Shown: positions 28,038 through 36,330, counted from the stretch's first letter. The stretch is DNA of 64,000 bases from Glo-17 sp964637835 (GCA_964637835.1 CAZWYF010000003.1:121431-185430); one strand, 5' to 3'. Numbers and translations: made by a program. The notes: a model not told the origin generated them from the letters alone.

Positions 28038-28607
28038 ATGCGGTACTGGAACCGGTGGTGGATCGTCATGGGCTGCGCTGTCATCGCCTGGGCACCCGGC
28101 TCCGCGGCGCAGGAGGCGGCCGCACCGCCCCCGCGCCTGGTCCACACGGTGGCCGGAGAGGCGAACCTGGTCCGGGCCGTCCTGCTGCTCGACGGGCTCC
28201 CGCGTTGCGACGCTCTGGCCGCCAGGATCGTCGAGAACACGGTATCGGCCGGCCGCATCGCGGTGGCACTGGACCTGGTGGCACCGGGGGACTGCCCCCG
28301 GTCGGAGGGGAGCCTGCGCGTGGACCTGACGGGCGTCCCGGCTGGAGAATACGCCGTCGGACTCGTGGTTCGCGACGCCAGCGGGCCGCAGGCCGAGACA
28401 CTGGCCCGTGTCGACGCTGCGCGCATCGCGGTACCGGGTGATCCGGGGCCCGAAGCCGCCTGGACGCTGATGGTCGCTCGCGAGGGGCGGCTGGACAGCT
28501 GGGTGGAGGTATCGATCGAGGAGGGGCCGCCGAAAGCACCGGAAGCCCCGGAACTGGAACAGGATGGCCCCGGCCGGCCCAGCCAACCGGGTTTCCAGAC
28601 GCGATGA
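28038..28607 (+). CDS. Hypothetical exported protein
   Basis: 189 residues from an ATG with GGAAGGAG six bases upstream. A signal peptide is clear (WWIVMGCAVIAWAPGSAAQ). The mature part is Pro/Ala-rich at both ends with a middle region of beta-type alternation (LRVDLTGVPAGEYAVGLVVR), suggesting one immunoglobulin-like domain. I recognise no family. It has its own promoter and sits between pruA and a tRNA gene. The last ~35 residues are acidic and proline-rich and look disordered. Confidence 0.65.
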   Translation: MRYWNRWWIVMGCAVIAWAPGSAAQEAAAPPPRLVHTVAGEANLVRAVLLLDGLPRCDALAARIVENTVSAGRIAVALDLVAPGDCPRSEGSLRVDLTGVPAGEYAVGLVVRDASGPQAETLARVDAARIAVPGDPGPEAAWTLMVAREGRLDSWVEVSIEEGPPKAPEAPELEQDGPGRPSQPGFQTR

Positions 28608-28625
28608 TCTCGTGGGAGCGCTCGG

Positions 28626-28713
28626 TGGTGCCGGAGGTGGGGCTCGAACCCACACGTCCCAGAAGGACACAGGATTTTGAGTCCAGCGCGTCTACCAGTT
28701 CCGCCACTCCGGC
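28626..28713 (-). tRNA. tRNA-Leu (anticodon CAA)
   Basis: Read on the minus strand, the acceptor arms GCCGGAG and CTCCGGC pair fully and the 3' CCA is encoded. The anticodon loop CTCAAAA gives CAA. A long variable arm (CTGTGTCCTTCTGGGACGT region), the TTCGAGCC T-arm and a length of 88 bases including CCA are typical of tRNA-Leu. Confidence 0.97.
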
Positions 28714-28735
28714 ACCAGTCTGCGAGCGGTAACGC

Positions 28736-28764
28736 ATGGTAGGCAGCGGAGCGCGGCCCGTCAA
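28736..28764 (-). promoter_or_regulatory. Promoter of tRNA-Leu
   Basis: On the minus strand: TTGACG (28764-28759), 17-base spacer, TACCAT (28741-28736), about 22 bases before the tRNA 5' end. Confidence 0.7.
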
Positions 28765-28806
28765 GGATGGGAGCGGAGCCGCGAGGCAGAAAGACGCTCG
28801 GGCGGT

Positions 28807-28834
28807 TTGACATCCTCGAGCGGGATGCTATATT
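28807..28834 (+). promoter_or_regulatory. Promoter of tRNA-Ala
   Basis: TTGACA (28807-28812), 16-base spacer, TATATT (28829-28834), followed by a GC-rich discriminator (GCCGGG), as in stringently controlled stable-RNA promoters. The tRNA begins 14 bases downstream. Confidence 0.8.
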
Positions 28835-28848
28835 GCCGGGTCTCGGGT

Positions 28849-28924
28849 GGGGCCATAGCTCAGCTGGGAGAGCGCATGACTGGCAGTCATGAGGTCAGGG
28901 GTTCGATCCCCCTTGGCTCCACCA
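28849..28924 (+). tRNA. tRNA-Ala (anticodon GGC)
   Basis: 76 bases with encoded CCA. Acceptor GGGGCCA pairs with TGGCTCC (one G-U). The D-arm AGCTCAGCTGGGAGAGC, the anticodon loop CTGGCAG (GGC) and the T-arm GGTTCGATCCC are standard. Confidence 0.98.
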
Positions 28925-28933
28925 ACTAGATCT

Positions 28934-28970
28934 GGATACGGGTCGCCACCTGGCGACCCGTATCCTTTTT
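28934..28970 (+). terminator. Strong Rho-independent terminator after tRNA-Ala
   Basis: A perfect 15-base inverted repeat (28934-28948 with 28951-28965; arm begins GGATACGGGTCGCC) with a very short loop is followed directly by TTTTT. Confidence 0.92.
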
Positions 28971-29001
28971 CGCTTCCCTCGCTTCCCTCGCTTCCCTCGC
29001 T
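28971..29001. repeat. 9-base tandem repeat, 3.4 copies
   Basis: CGCTTCCCT is repeated three times exactly plus CGCT, immediately after the tRNA-Ala terminator and before the DinB-like gene's end. Confidence 0.8.
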
Positions 29002-29021
29002 GGCCGCTCCGGCCAGGATCG

Positions 29022-29552
29022 TCACATCCCCCACAGGGACCGCGTGTCGACGGCCTTCCCCTGGAGCTTGAGGTAGTAGAAGAGCTGGGCCTTGTGGGTG
29101 GCCAGGTGCTGGATCATGCCCAGCAGGTGTTCGCCCAGGCGGTAGTCCATGCCCGCTGGATCCCAGGGGGCCCGGCTCCTCTCTTCCTCGAGCCGGGTCT
29201 CGCCAGCCTCCTGGACCACGCGCAGCGCGAGTTCCCTGTCCGCCGCCAGGAGCTCGCGGGCCTCCGCCACCGAGGCCACGGTGGGGAGCTTCTCGGCCGG
29301 CGGGAGCATCTGCTCGGGGGGCAGGTCCTGCATGTCCGCGCCCTCGGGCAATCCCCAGTCGCCGGTGACGAACCCACGGCAGCAGAATCCGCAGGCCTCG
29401 GTCAGGTGTCGGAGCAGCTGGCCGGTGGTCATCCAGTTGCTGCCGGTGGGCGGTTTCCAGTCCAGCTGGTCGTCGTCCACGAGGTCGAGCAGCCCCTCGG
29501 TGGCGCGATAGGTCTCGGCGATTCCTCGCTGGAGCATGTCGGTCCAGTTCAT
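29022..29552 (-). CDS. DinB-family four-helix protein
   Basis: 176 residues. Helical pattern with the three-histidine metal site of DinB/YfiT-like proteins: one His in LLRHLTE (near residue 50) and two in IQHLATHKAQL (near 155). Members bind Ni or Zn and some act as thiol-dependent S-transferases, often with bacillithiol or mycothiol, which fits an organism with bsh genes; that link is an inference. The ATG at 29552 is chosen because GGGAG lies eight bases upstream; an in-frame ATG at 29606 would add 18 residues. Confidence 0.82.
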   Translation of the reverse strand: MNWTDMLQRGIAETYRATEGLLDLVDDDQLDWKPPTGSNWMTTGQLLRHLTEACGFCCRGFVTGDWGLPEGADMQDLPPEQMLPPAEKLPTVASVAEARELLAADRELALRVVQEAGETRLEEERSRAPWDPAGMDYRLGEHLLGMIQHLATHKAQLFYYLKLQGKAVDTRSLWGM

Positions 29553-29705
29553 CGTCTCGACTCCCGGTGAAGGTGCGATCGTGCGGGCGAAGCGATCATG
29601 CCACACGGCCCATGCGAAAGCAAGGCGAAAACCGGCATGGGGTCCTGCCCACGGCCCGGACAGGTCAAGCGGCGGTGGAGCTGCCCGCTTCCGGCGACCA
29701 CCGGG

Positions 29706-31268
29706 TCAGTGGAGCGGGTGCGCCGCGACCACGCCCTCATCTGGCGGGGCCAGCGGCCCCACGGCGGCCTCGACGGCGTCGAGGATCTCGCCGGACCGCA
29801 CCAGATCCCGCATCCGGGTGTGATCGGGATACAGCGGCCGGTCCACCTCAAGGAAGTCCACGTGCCGTCGGATGACGTCGCGCGCCGCGCGATTGCCACG
29901 GCCAGGCGTGAGGTCCCGCAGGTCCAGGGCCTGGGCGGCGGCCATCATCTCGATGCCCAGGATGCCGTGGGCGTTCTCCAGGATCTGGGCGTTCTTGATG
30001 GCCGTGTTCATGCCCATGGACACGAAGTCCTCCTGGTCGGCCGCGGCGGGGATGGACAGCGTGGCCGCCGGGGCGGAGAGGATGCGCTGTTCGGTGATCA
30101 TCATGTCGGCGGTGTACTGGGAGAGCATCATGCCCGAATACATGCCGGCGCCGCGGGTCAGGAACGCCGGCAGGCCCACCGAGAGCGCCGGGTGCAGCAG
30201 GCGGTTGAGGCGGCGCTCGCTGAGGACCGACACCATGGTGACGGCGGTCCCGGCGCCCTCCATGGGCAGGCAGACCGGCGTGCCCTGGAAGTTGGCGCCG
30301 GTGAGGGTGAGTTCCTCGGCGGGGAAGAAGATGGGGTTGTCGCCCACGCCGTTGAGCTCGATCTCCACCTGGCTCCTGGCCCAGCGGACCGCATCGTGGG
30401 CGGCGCCGATCACCTGGGGACTCGAACGCATGGAGTAGGCGTCCTGGACCTTGACCTGGACCTTGCCCTCGGCCAGGTCGCCGCCGCCCAGGCACTGGCG
30501 GATGGCCGCGGCCGACCGCACCGCACCGGCGAAGCCGCGCACCTGGTGCAGCCGCTCGTCATAGGGTTTGAGGTTGGCGTAGAGCGCCTCGAGGCTCATG
30601 GCGCAGGCGATCTCCGCCTGCCGCAGCCAGCGATCCATGTCGTGCAGGTGCAGGGCGCTCATGGCGGTCAGCAGGTTGCTGCCGTTGATGGTGGCCAGCC
30701 CGTCGCGCGCCTCCAGCCCCGGCACCGGGATGGAGGCCTTCGCCAGCGCCGCGGCGCCAGGCAGGAGTTCTCCCTGGTACCAGGCCTGGCCCTCGCCCAT
30801 CAGCAGCAGGGCGATCTGGGACATGGGCGCCAGGTCGCCGCAGGCGCCCACCGAGCCCTTCTGGCAGACATACGGCGTGACGCCCTTGTTGAGCATCTCC
30901 ACCAGCGTCAGCGTGATCTCGGGTCGGCAGCCGCTGTGACCGTGGGCATGCACGTTGATCCGTCCGGCCATGGCGGCGCGGACGTATTCGACGGGGGCCG
31001 GCTCGCCGATGCCGGCCGCGTGGTTGTAGATCAGATATCGCTGGAAGTCCCGGGTCTGGTCGTCGTCCAGGACCACGTTGACCAGCTCGCCGATCCCGGT
31101 GTTGACCCCGTACATGATCTCCTTCTGCTCGATCTTGCGCTCGAGCAGGGCCCGGCAGGCCTTGATCCTCTCCAGGGCCTGGGGCGCCAGTTGCACCTTC
31201 TCGCCGTCCCGGGCGATCCGGACCAGCTTCTCGCAGGTCAATCCGCTTCCGTCGAGCACGATGGTCAT
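29706..31268 (-). CDS. MIO-type aromatic amino acid ammonia-lyase or aminomutase with Ala-Cys-Gly motif
   Basis: 520 residues of the HAL/PAL/TAL family. Tyr53 (MYGVNTG), His83 (YNHAAGIGEP), the QDAYSMR segment and the QED loop align with the histidase active site. The triad that normally forms the MIO cofactor, Ala-Ser-Gly, reads Ala142-Cys143-Gly144 (GSVGACGDLAP). The codon is TGC, plainly read on the minus strand. In Pseudomonas histidase, a Ser-to-Cys change at this residue is reported to keep activity, so MIO may still form. No hutU, hutI or hutG is adjacent, so the substrate is uncertain. AGGAG lies eight bases before the ATG. Confidence 0.85.
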   Translation of the reverse strand: MTIVLDGSGLTCEKLVRIARDGEKVQLAPQALERIKACRALLERKIEQKEIMYGVNTGIGELVNVVLDDDQTRDFQRYLIYNHAAGIGEPAPVEYVRAAMAGRINVHAHGHSGCRPEITLTLVEMLNKGVTPYVCQKGSVGACGDLAPMSQIALLLMGEGQAWYQGELLPGAAALAKASIPVPGLEARDGLATINGSNLLTAMSALHLHDMDRWLRQAEIACAMSLEALYANLKPYDERLHQVRGFAGAVRSAAAIRQCLGGGDLAEGKVQVKVQDAYSMRSSPQVIGAAHDAVRWARSQVEIELNGVGDNPIFFPAEELTLTGANFQGTPVCLPMEGAGTAVTMVSVLSERRLNRLLHPALSVGLPAFLTRGAGMYSGMMLSQYTADMMITEQRILSAPAATLSIPAAADQEDFVSMGMNTAIKNAQILENAHGILGIEMMAAAQALDLRDLTPGRGNRAARDVIRRHVDFLEVDRPLYPDHTRMRDLVRSGEILDAVEAAVGPLAPPDEGVVAAHPLH

Positions 31269-31316
31269 GGGCACGTCTCCTTGGACCGGAGCCAGCGGCA
31301 TGGGGTGGACCCTGGT

Positions 31317-31346
31317 ATTGTGCGCCGGGCGAGGAGGGCGACACAA
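31317..31346 (-). promoter_or_regulatory. Possible promoter of the ammonia-lyase gene
   Basis: On the minus strand: TTGTGT (31346-31341), 18-base spacer, CACAAT (31322-31317), about 48 bases before the start codon. Confidence 0.4.
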
Positions 31347-31427
31347 CCCCCAATCGCGCGGAGGGAATCGGTCCGGTCGGCCGCGCCGGTCTTGGCAGGC
31401 CAGCGTGCAGGCGTTAACGTCGCACGC

Positions 31428-32153
31428 ATGAGACGCGACACTCCAGCCTGCACTGGCACCCCCGGCCGCGCCGACGCCATGCGCGTCGCCGCGGCCCTGA
31501 TGGCGCTCGTGGTCCTGGCCTGGCTGGTCCGCACGCACTACCACCACGTGGAGGTCTGGCTCGGCGGCCTGGGGCACTGGGCCCCGGCGGCCTTCATCCT
31601 GGTGCATGCCGTGCTCGTGCCGCTGGGCTTTCCGGTCTCCGTGCTCGGCGTGCTGGCGGGCGCCACGTTCGGATGGCTGGCCGCCACCGGGCTGCTGCTG
31701 GCGGCCGCCCTGCTCGCGGCGAGCCTCATGTATCTGCTGGGCAGGACGCTCCTGGCCGGCCCGGCGCGTCGGGCCATCGCTCGCCGACCGCGCCTGATCC
31801 GCCTGGCCGCCATGGTGGACCGCGATACCCTGCGGCTCATGGTGCTATTGCGGCTCTCGCCACTGCATTTCGCGCTGGTCAGCTACCTGCTGGGGGCTGG
31901 CCGGGTGCCCTACGCGGCCTATGTCGCGACCACGCTGCTGGTGTTGCCCAGCGCGGCGTTCCAGGCTTACGTGGGGCACGCCGCGCGCGTGGTAGGGCAG
32001 GAGGTGGCCATCACCGGTGCGGTGGCCACTGGCCGCCTGGTCTACTTGGGCGCCGGCCTGCTGGCCACCGCCGCCCTGGCGATCGTGCTCGGCCGGATGG
32101 CCCGCCGGGCCCTGGAAGCCGACACCGGGAACGTCGAGAGTGAGCACCCATGA
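31428..32153 (+). CDS. VTT-domain (TVP38/DedA-like) membrane protein
   Basis: 241 residues with about five membrane segments. The VTT region (~50-185) shows PLGFPVSVLGVLAGATFGW and the later RLSPLHFALVSYLLGAGRVPY, the typical re-entrant motifs of this family, members of which include lipid transporters and scramblases. Neither this ATG nor the one at 31479 has a clear ribosome site. TTGGCA and TAACGT lie just upstream, so a leaderless transcript is possible. The stop overlaps the next gene's start by four bases. Confidence 0.82.
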   Translation: MRRDTPACTGTPGRADAMRVAAALMALVVLAWLVRTHYHHVEVWLGGLGHWAPAAFILVHAVLVPLGFPVSVLGVLAGATFGWLAATGLLLAAALLAASLMYLLGRTLLAGPARRAIARRPRLIRLAAMVDRDTLRLMVLLRLSPLHFALVSYLLGAGRVPYAAYVATTLLVLPSAAFQAYVGHAARVVGQEVAITGAVATGRLVYLGAGLLATAALAIVLGRMARRALEADTGNVESEHP

Positions 32154-32743
32154 CCCGCCGCGACGCCGAGATCATCCCTTTTCCCACCCGAGAGCCGAGC
32201 GGGAGCATCCGGCTGCACGTCGAGCTCGTGCTCGCTCCGCAGCCGGTCTGGCGGCGCCTGCGACTGGACGATCGCGCCAGCTTCTGGGATCTGCACGTGG
32301 CGATCCAGGACGTGATGGGCTGGACGCACCGGCATCGCCACCTCTTCAGCGTGGACCATCCGGTGACCGGGGAGCGCCTGCGGCTCGGGATTCCAGGTTC
32401 TGGCCGTTATCACGGCCGTCAGCGGGTGGTCCCGAGCTGGGAGGTCATGGTCCGTGATATCGGCCGGCCCGACCACCCGCCGTTCCTCTACACCTATCAC
32501 CTGGGCGAGCAATGGCAGCATGAGGTCGCGCTCGAGGCCTTCGAGCCGGTGACCGCGGGGCTCGCGGCGCCGGCCTGCCTCGACGGCGCCGGCGGCTGTC
32601 CTGCCGAGGGCTGTGGCGGTCCCGAGCGATACGCGGAGATGCTGGCGGCCGGCGAGGTCCAGCCCAGGGACTTCCGGGTGGATGAGGTGGTCTTCTGCGA
32701 ACCGGGCCAGCTGTGGCGGAGCCGCTTCGGCGACGGGGATTAG
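32150..32743 (+). CDS. Plasmid pRiA4b ORF-3-like protein
   Basis: 197 residues. The family pattern is clear: RLHVELVLAPQPVWRRLRLDDRASFWDLH, AIQDVMGW, HRHLF, then YTYHLGEQWQHEVALE and a Cys-containing segment CLDGAGGCPAEGCGGPERY that may bind a metal. The family is widespread and has no settled function. Its ATG overlaps the VTT gene stop. Its 3' end overlaps the converging HDOD gene by four bases. Confidence 0.87.
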   Translation: MTRRDAEIIPFPTREPSGSIRLHVELVLAPQPVWRRLRLDDRASFWDLHVAIQDVMGWTHRHRHLFSVDHPVTGERLRLGIPGSGRYHGRQRVVPSWEVMVRDIGRPDHPPFLYTYHLGEQWQHEVALEAFEPVTAGLAAPACLDGAGGCPAEGCGGPERYAEMLAAGEVQPRDFRVDEVVFCEPGQLWRSRFGDGD

Positions 32744-33756
32744 CGGCCTCGCAGGCGGCCGCGCCGGCGACGCTGAGCCGATGCCTCGGCGCGGCGGCGG
32801 CGAGCGACCCGCCGGCGAGACCTCCCCTCCCCGGGCAGGTCGGTGGCCACGGGCTCGCCGGCTGGCAGGTCCGGTGGCGTCCCGTGTCCGAGGACTCTCA
32901 CCATCTCCTGCAGACCGTCGATCAGGGGAGGCAACTCGTCGCACCAGCGCTGCAGCAGGTCGGCGTCGGCTGCCAGCGGCGCCGCCAGATCGGCGAGTTC
33001 CGCCAGCGGGGGCGGATCGCCGGTGGCGGCGTACGGTCGCTGGCCGACACCCCAGTGGCGGACGAGATGATCGGCGGTGGCGATCACTCGGCTCGCCGGG
33101 CCGGGCGACGGGGCGTGATGGGCGGCCACGGCGGCCACCGGCCGCGGCGGCAGGGCCCACGCTCGCATCACCGCCGCCGAGAGCAGGCCATGGTCGATGC
33201 CGGTGTGGCGACGCTCGCTGGCCGGCGTGGGACTCGTCGCCGCCGCGGGTAGCCGGGGGTCCAGCAGGAGCTTGCCCACGTCATGCAGCAGGCCCGCCAC
33301 CATGGCCTCCTCCGCCCCCAGGGGCGCGGCCGCGCCCAGGCGCGTGGTCAGCCGCCGCGAGGCGATGCCCACGGCCAGGCCGTGCAGCCAGAATCCGGCG
33401 CGGGCGAACCGGTAGCGCACGAGGCGGTGGTCCATCAGGTCTCGCGTGCAGGCCGCATAGACCAGGCGCGACAGCGGCCCCAGTCCCACCACCACGCAGG
33501 CCTCGGCCACCGACGCCACGGGCCGCTGGAGATTGGCGAAACCACTGTTCGCCTGCCGCAGCACCCAGCCGCGGAGCGTGGGATCCAGTTCCAGGGCCGC
33601 GGCGAAGTCGGCGGTCGACGCCGTGTCCCGGCCGGCGTCCTGCAGGAAGCGATCGACCACGCGCGACAGACGTGGCAACGTGGCGATCTCCGGCGCCAGC
33701 TCGCGAGCGAGCGCGGCCACGTCGGCCGGCAGCCGGCGATGATCGCGGTCGTTCAT
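32740..33756 (-). CDS. HDOD-domain protein with Arg-rich tail
   Basis: 338 residues. The HDOD fold spans ~20-240: LPRLSRVVDRFL, ALELDPTLRGWVLRQANSG, then AGLLHDVGKLLLDP, where the His-Asp pair of HD hydrolases is kept, unlike in many HDOD proteins. Such proteins act in signalling and motility or c-di-GMP-related circuits. The last ~27 residues are extremely Arg-rich (RRRVARRRR and RRRRGRLRGR), suggesting nucleic-acid or membrane contact. GAGGTG lies five bases before the ATG. It is divergent from the adjacent sensor kinase gene. Confidence 0.82.
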   Translation of the reverse strand: MNDRDHRRLPADVAALARELAPEIATLPRLSRVVDRFLQDAGRDTASTADFAAALELDPTLRGWVLRQANSGFANLQRPVASVAEACVVVGLGPLSRLVYAACTRDLMDHRLVRYRFARAGFWLHGLAVGIASRRLTTRLGAAAPLGAEEAMVAGLLHDVGKLLLDPRLPAAATSPTPASERRHTGIDHGLLSAAVMRAWALPPRPVAAVAAHHAPSPGPASRVIATADHLVRHWGVGQRPYAATGDPPPLAELADLAAPLAADADLLQRWCDELPPLIDGLQEMVRVLGHGTPPDLPAGEPVATDLPGEGRSRRRVARRRRAEASAQRRRRGRLRGR

Positions 33757-33898
33757 GGACACCTCGCAGGGGTCGGAGGCCGGGCGCCGGGGATCGTCCC
33801 GATGATCGACCGGCGTGGCGCGCGCTTGAGCCGCCGCGGATCGCGGTTGCAGGCGATGCGGCGATGCGGAACAATGGCCGCTCGCGAGGGAGGTGACC

Positions 33899-35404
33899 TT
33901 GTCCGCGATGTCCCTGGTGCTCGGTTTCGGTTCCGGAGTGTTGATCACGGTCGCGGCGCTGGCCGTGCGCGCGGTCGTCAGCCGTCGGCGACGGACGGCC
34001 CGGATGGTGGTCGAGCTCAGCGAACTGTCCCAGCCGCTGCTGATGATCGAGTGCGCCGCGGGGCGGATCCGCCTGTCGCCGCAGCTCTGTCACCAGCTGG
34101 GCCTCGATCCGGGCTGGATGGGCGAGCTCGACGCCGGTGTCGAGCGGTTCGTGCATGCACCCGACCGCGCCGCGGTGCGTGCCCTGGTGGAGGAGTTGCG
34201 CGGCGGCGGTCATGTCTACCGCGAGCGGGAGGTCTCGCTGCGTTTCGGCGACGGCCGCCTGCATCAGGTGTCCCTGCAGGCGTTCCGCCTGGAGGCCTGC
34301 GGCTGGGGTGGAGGACTCATCGCCGCCACCGTCACCGACCGTACGCGGGCGCTGCAGATCGAGGAGGAGCGTGACCGCCTGTTCAACCTCTCCCTGGACC
34401 TCCTGGCGGTGGGTGACCTGTCCGGCCGCCTCCTGCAGGTCAATCCCGCCTGGGTGCGCGTGCTGCGCTGGTCGCGCGACGATATCATGGCCCGCAGCTT
34501 CCTCGACCTGATCCACCCCGATGATCGGGAGCAGGCGGAGGCGGTCCTCGCCGAGCTGCGCGAGGGCGCCCCCGTGCGCGACCGCGAGCTGCGGACCCTC
34601 TGCCGCGACGGGACCTTCCGCTGGGTGTCGTGGAGCTCGTTCCCGCTGACCGCCCGGGCCACCGTCTTCACCGTGGCCCGGGACATCACCGAGCGCAAGC
34701 TCGCCGACGAGCAGCTCGCGCGCTACCAGGCGCGCCTGCAACGCCTGGCCGACCAGCTGGCCACCGTCGAGGAACGCCAGAATCGACAGCTCGCCGAGAC
34801 CCTCCACGATACCCTGGCCCAGGAGCTCTTCGCGGCCCAGGCCAAGCTCTCCCTGCTGCGGGTTCCAGAGCGGCTGGCCGAACCGGGTGACGTGTTGCAG
34901 GAGGCCGTCGACATCCTCGACCATGCCTCCCAGTTGACGCGGACGCTCACCTTCGAGCTCTTCCCGCCCGCGCTCTACGAGGTGGGACTGGACGCGGCGC
35001 TGGAGTGGCTCTGCCGCAGCTTCCGCAAGACCCGCGGCCTGCAATGCGCGTTCCGCGGCCTGGGCGAACTGCCCGATCTCGAGCAGGAAACCCGCCTGTT
35101 GCTCTACCAGGGTGCCCGCGAGCTCCTGGGCAACGTGTTCAAGCACGCAGGCGCGAGCCGCGCGGAGGTGGCCCTGGCGCAGCGTGACCGGAGCCTGATC
35201 CTCACGGTTGACGACGACGGTCGTGGATTCGATCTTCCGGCAGCCGACGAGACCCCGGCCGCGGACGCCTCGCCCGACGGCTTCGGCCTCTTCAACATCC
35301 GGGAGCGCCTCGGACACCGCGATGGTGTCCTGGACATCGGTCCCTCGCCGCTCGGTGGCGCCCGGGTGACCATCACGCTGCCCCTGGTCGAGGGCGGGAA
35401 CTAG
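33899..35404 (+). CDS. PAS-containing sensor histidine kinase, NarX/DesK-type (HisKA_3)
   Basis: 501 residues. One N-terminal membrane helix (~5-27), a degenerate PAS-like region (~40-145), a clear PAS/PAC (~160-265, WSRDDIMARSFLDLIHPDDR), a HisKA_3 dimer helix with phospho-acceptor His303 (AETLHDTLAQEL), and a HATPase domain (ELLGNVFKHAG, DDDGRGFD, GFGLFNIRERL). No response regulator is adjacent. The TTG at 33899 is preferred because GAGGGAGG ends five bases upstream; GTG 33893 and ATG 33908 are in-frame alternatives. The EamA gene follows after 14 bases. Confidence 0.9.
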   Translation: MSAMSLVLGFGSGVLITVAALAVRAVVSRRRRTARMVVELSELSQPLLMIECAAGRIRLSPQLCHQLGLDPGWMGELDAGVERFVHAPDRAAVRALVEELRGGGHVYREREVSLRFGDGRLHQVSLQAFRLEACGWGGGLIAATVTDRTRALQIEEERDRLFNLSLDLLAVGDLSGRLLQVNPAWVRVLRWSRDDIMARSFLDLIHPDDREQAEAVLAELREGAPVRDRELRTLCRDGTFRWVSWSSFPLTARATVFTVARDITERKLADEQLARYQARLQRLADQLATVEERQNRQLAETLHDTLAQELFAAQAKLSLLRVPERLAEPGDVLQEAVDILDHASQLTRTLTFELFPPALYEVGLDAALEWLCRSFRKTRGLQCAFRGLGELPDLEQETRLLLYQGARELLGNVFKHAGASRAEVALAQRDRSLILTVDDDGRGFDLPAADETPAADASPDGFGLFNIRERLGHRDGVLDIGPSPLGGARVTITLPLVEGGN

Positions 35405-35418
35405 GCGAGCCACGCGAC

Positions 35419-36297
35419 ATGGGTGAATTCTTCGCGCTGCTGACGGCGGCGTTCTGGGCCGGCGCGGTCATCTGCTTCAAGCGGGCGGGAGAGGTGCTGC
35501 CGCCGCTGGCGCTCAACCTGTTCCGCGTGGGGCTGTCCTCGGTGCTGCTCCTGGCCACCATGCTCGCCCTCGGACTTCCCCCGTGGCGTCCCGCGGCTCT
35601 CGCTGACCATCTGCTGATCGTCGCCAGTGGACTGATCGCCATCGCCCTGGCCGATACGCTCTTCCATGCATCCCTCAACCGGGTGGGGGCGGGGATCACC
35701 GCGGTCATCGACAGTCTCTATCCGCCGGCCACCGCGATGTTCGCCATGATCCTGCTGGGCGAGCGGCTCTCGCGAGGCGACGTGGTGGGCGTGGTGCTGG
35801 TGGTCGGCGCGGTCCTGATCACCACACGGGTGGCGCTGCCCGCGGGCGTGTCGCGGCGCATGCTCCTGGTGGGGATCCTGCTCGGATGCCTGAGCATGGT
35901 GGCGCTCAGCCTGGGGATCGTCATCGTCAAGCCGGTGCTCGCCGACCAGCCCGTGGTCTGGGTCACGGCCATGCGCCAGTTCGCGGCGCTGGGTTTCCTG
36001 CTCCTGGCCGGCATCGGGCCGGCCCAGCGGCGCGAGTACGCCCGGATCGTGCGCCTGGACCGGCACACATTGCGCTGGGCGTTCCCGGGAACGGTGCTCG
36101 GCAGCTACCTCGCGCTCATGTGCTGGATCGCGGGGATGAAGTACATCAGCGCCGGGGCCGCCGCCGCCCTGAACCAGACGGCCATCATCTACACCATCCT
36201 GCTCGCCCGCGTGGTCCTCGGCGAGCCGCTCACGCGCCGCCGGGTCGGCGCCTGCGCCCTGGCGGTCGCCGGCGTCATCTGCGTGATCCTCGGCTGA
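35419..36297 (+). CDS. EamA/DMT-family transporter
   Basis: 292 residues with about ten membrane helices in two EamA repeats. The second repeat shows the family end ALNQTAIIYTILLARVVLGEPLTRRRVGA. The drug/metabolite transporter superfamily exports metabolites; the substrate cannot be read from sequence. It starts 14 bases after the kinase gene and may be co-transcribed with it. Confidence 0.88.
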   Translation: MGEFFALLTAAFWAGAVICFKRAGEVLPPLALNLFRVGLSSVLLLATMLALGLPPWRPAALADHLLIVASGLIAIALADTLFHASLNRVGAGITAVIDSLYPPATAMFAMILLGERLSRGDVVGVVLVVGAVLITTRVALPAGVSRRMLLVGILLGCLSMVALSLGIVIVKPVLADQPVVWVTAMRQFAALGFLLLAGIGPAQRREYARIVRLDRHTLRWAFPGTVLGSYLALMCWIAGMKYISAGAAAALNQTAIIYTILLARVVLGEPLTRRRVGACALAVAGVICVILG

Positions 36298-36330
36298 GCG
36301 AAATCTTCTGTTAATTCTTCACCAGGTCGC

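Noticed and set aside
28828..29034. 68-codon minus-strand frame with GSEGSEGSE repeats
   Set aside because: It is made by translating the 9-base tandem repeat and runs into tRNA-Ala and its terminator.
29598..32153. 851-codon open frame on the + strand across the ammonia-lyase gene
   Set aside because: Only its end (VTT protein, from 31428) is real; the rest is the antisense shadow of a GC-rich gene whose own strand shows full enzyme motifs.
32613..33896. 427-codon Arg/Pro-rich + strand frame over the HDOD gene
   Set aside because: Composition artefact; the HDOD motifs lie on the minus strand.
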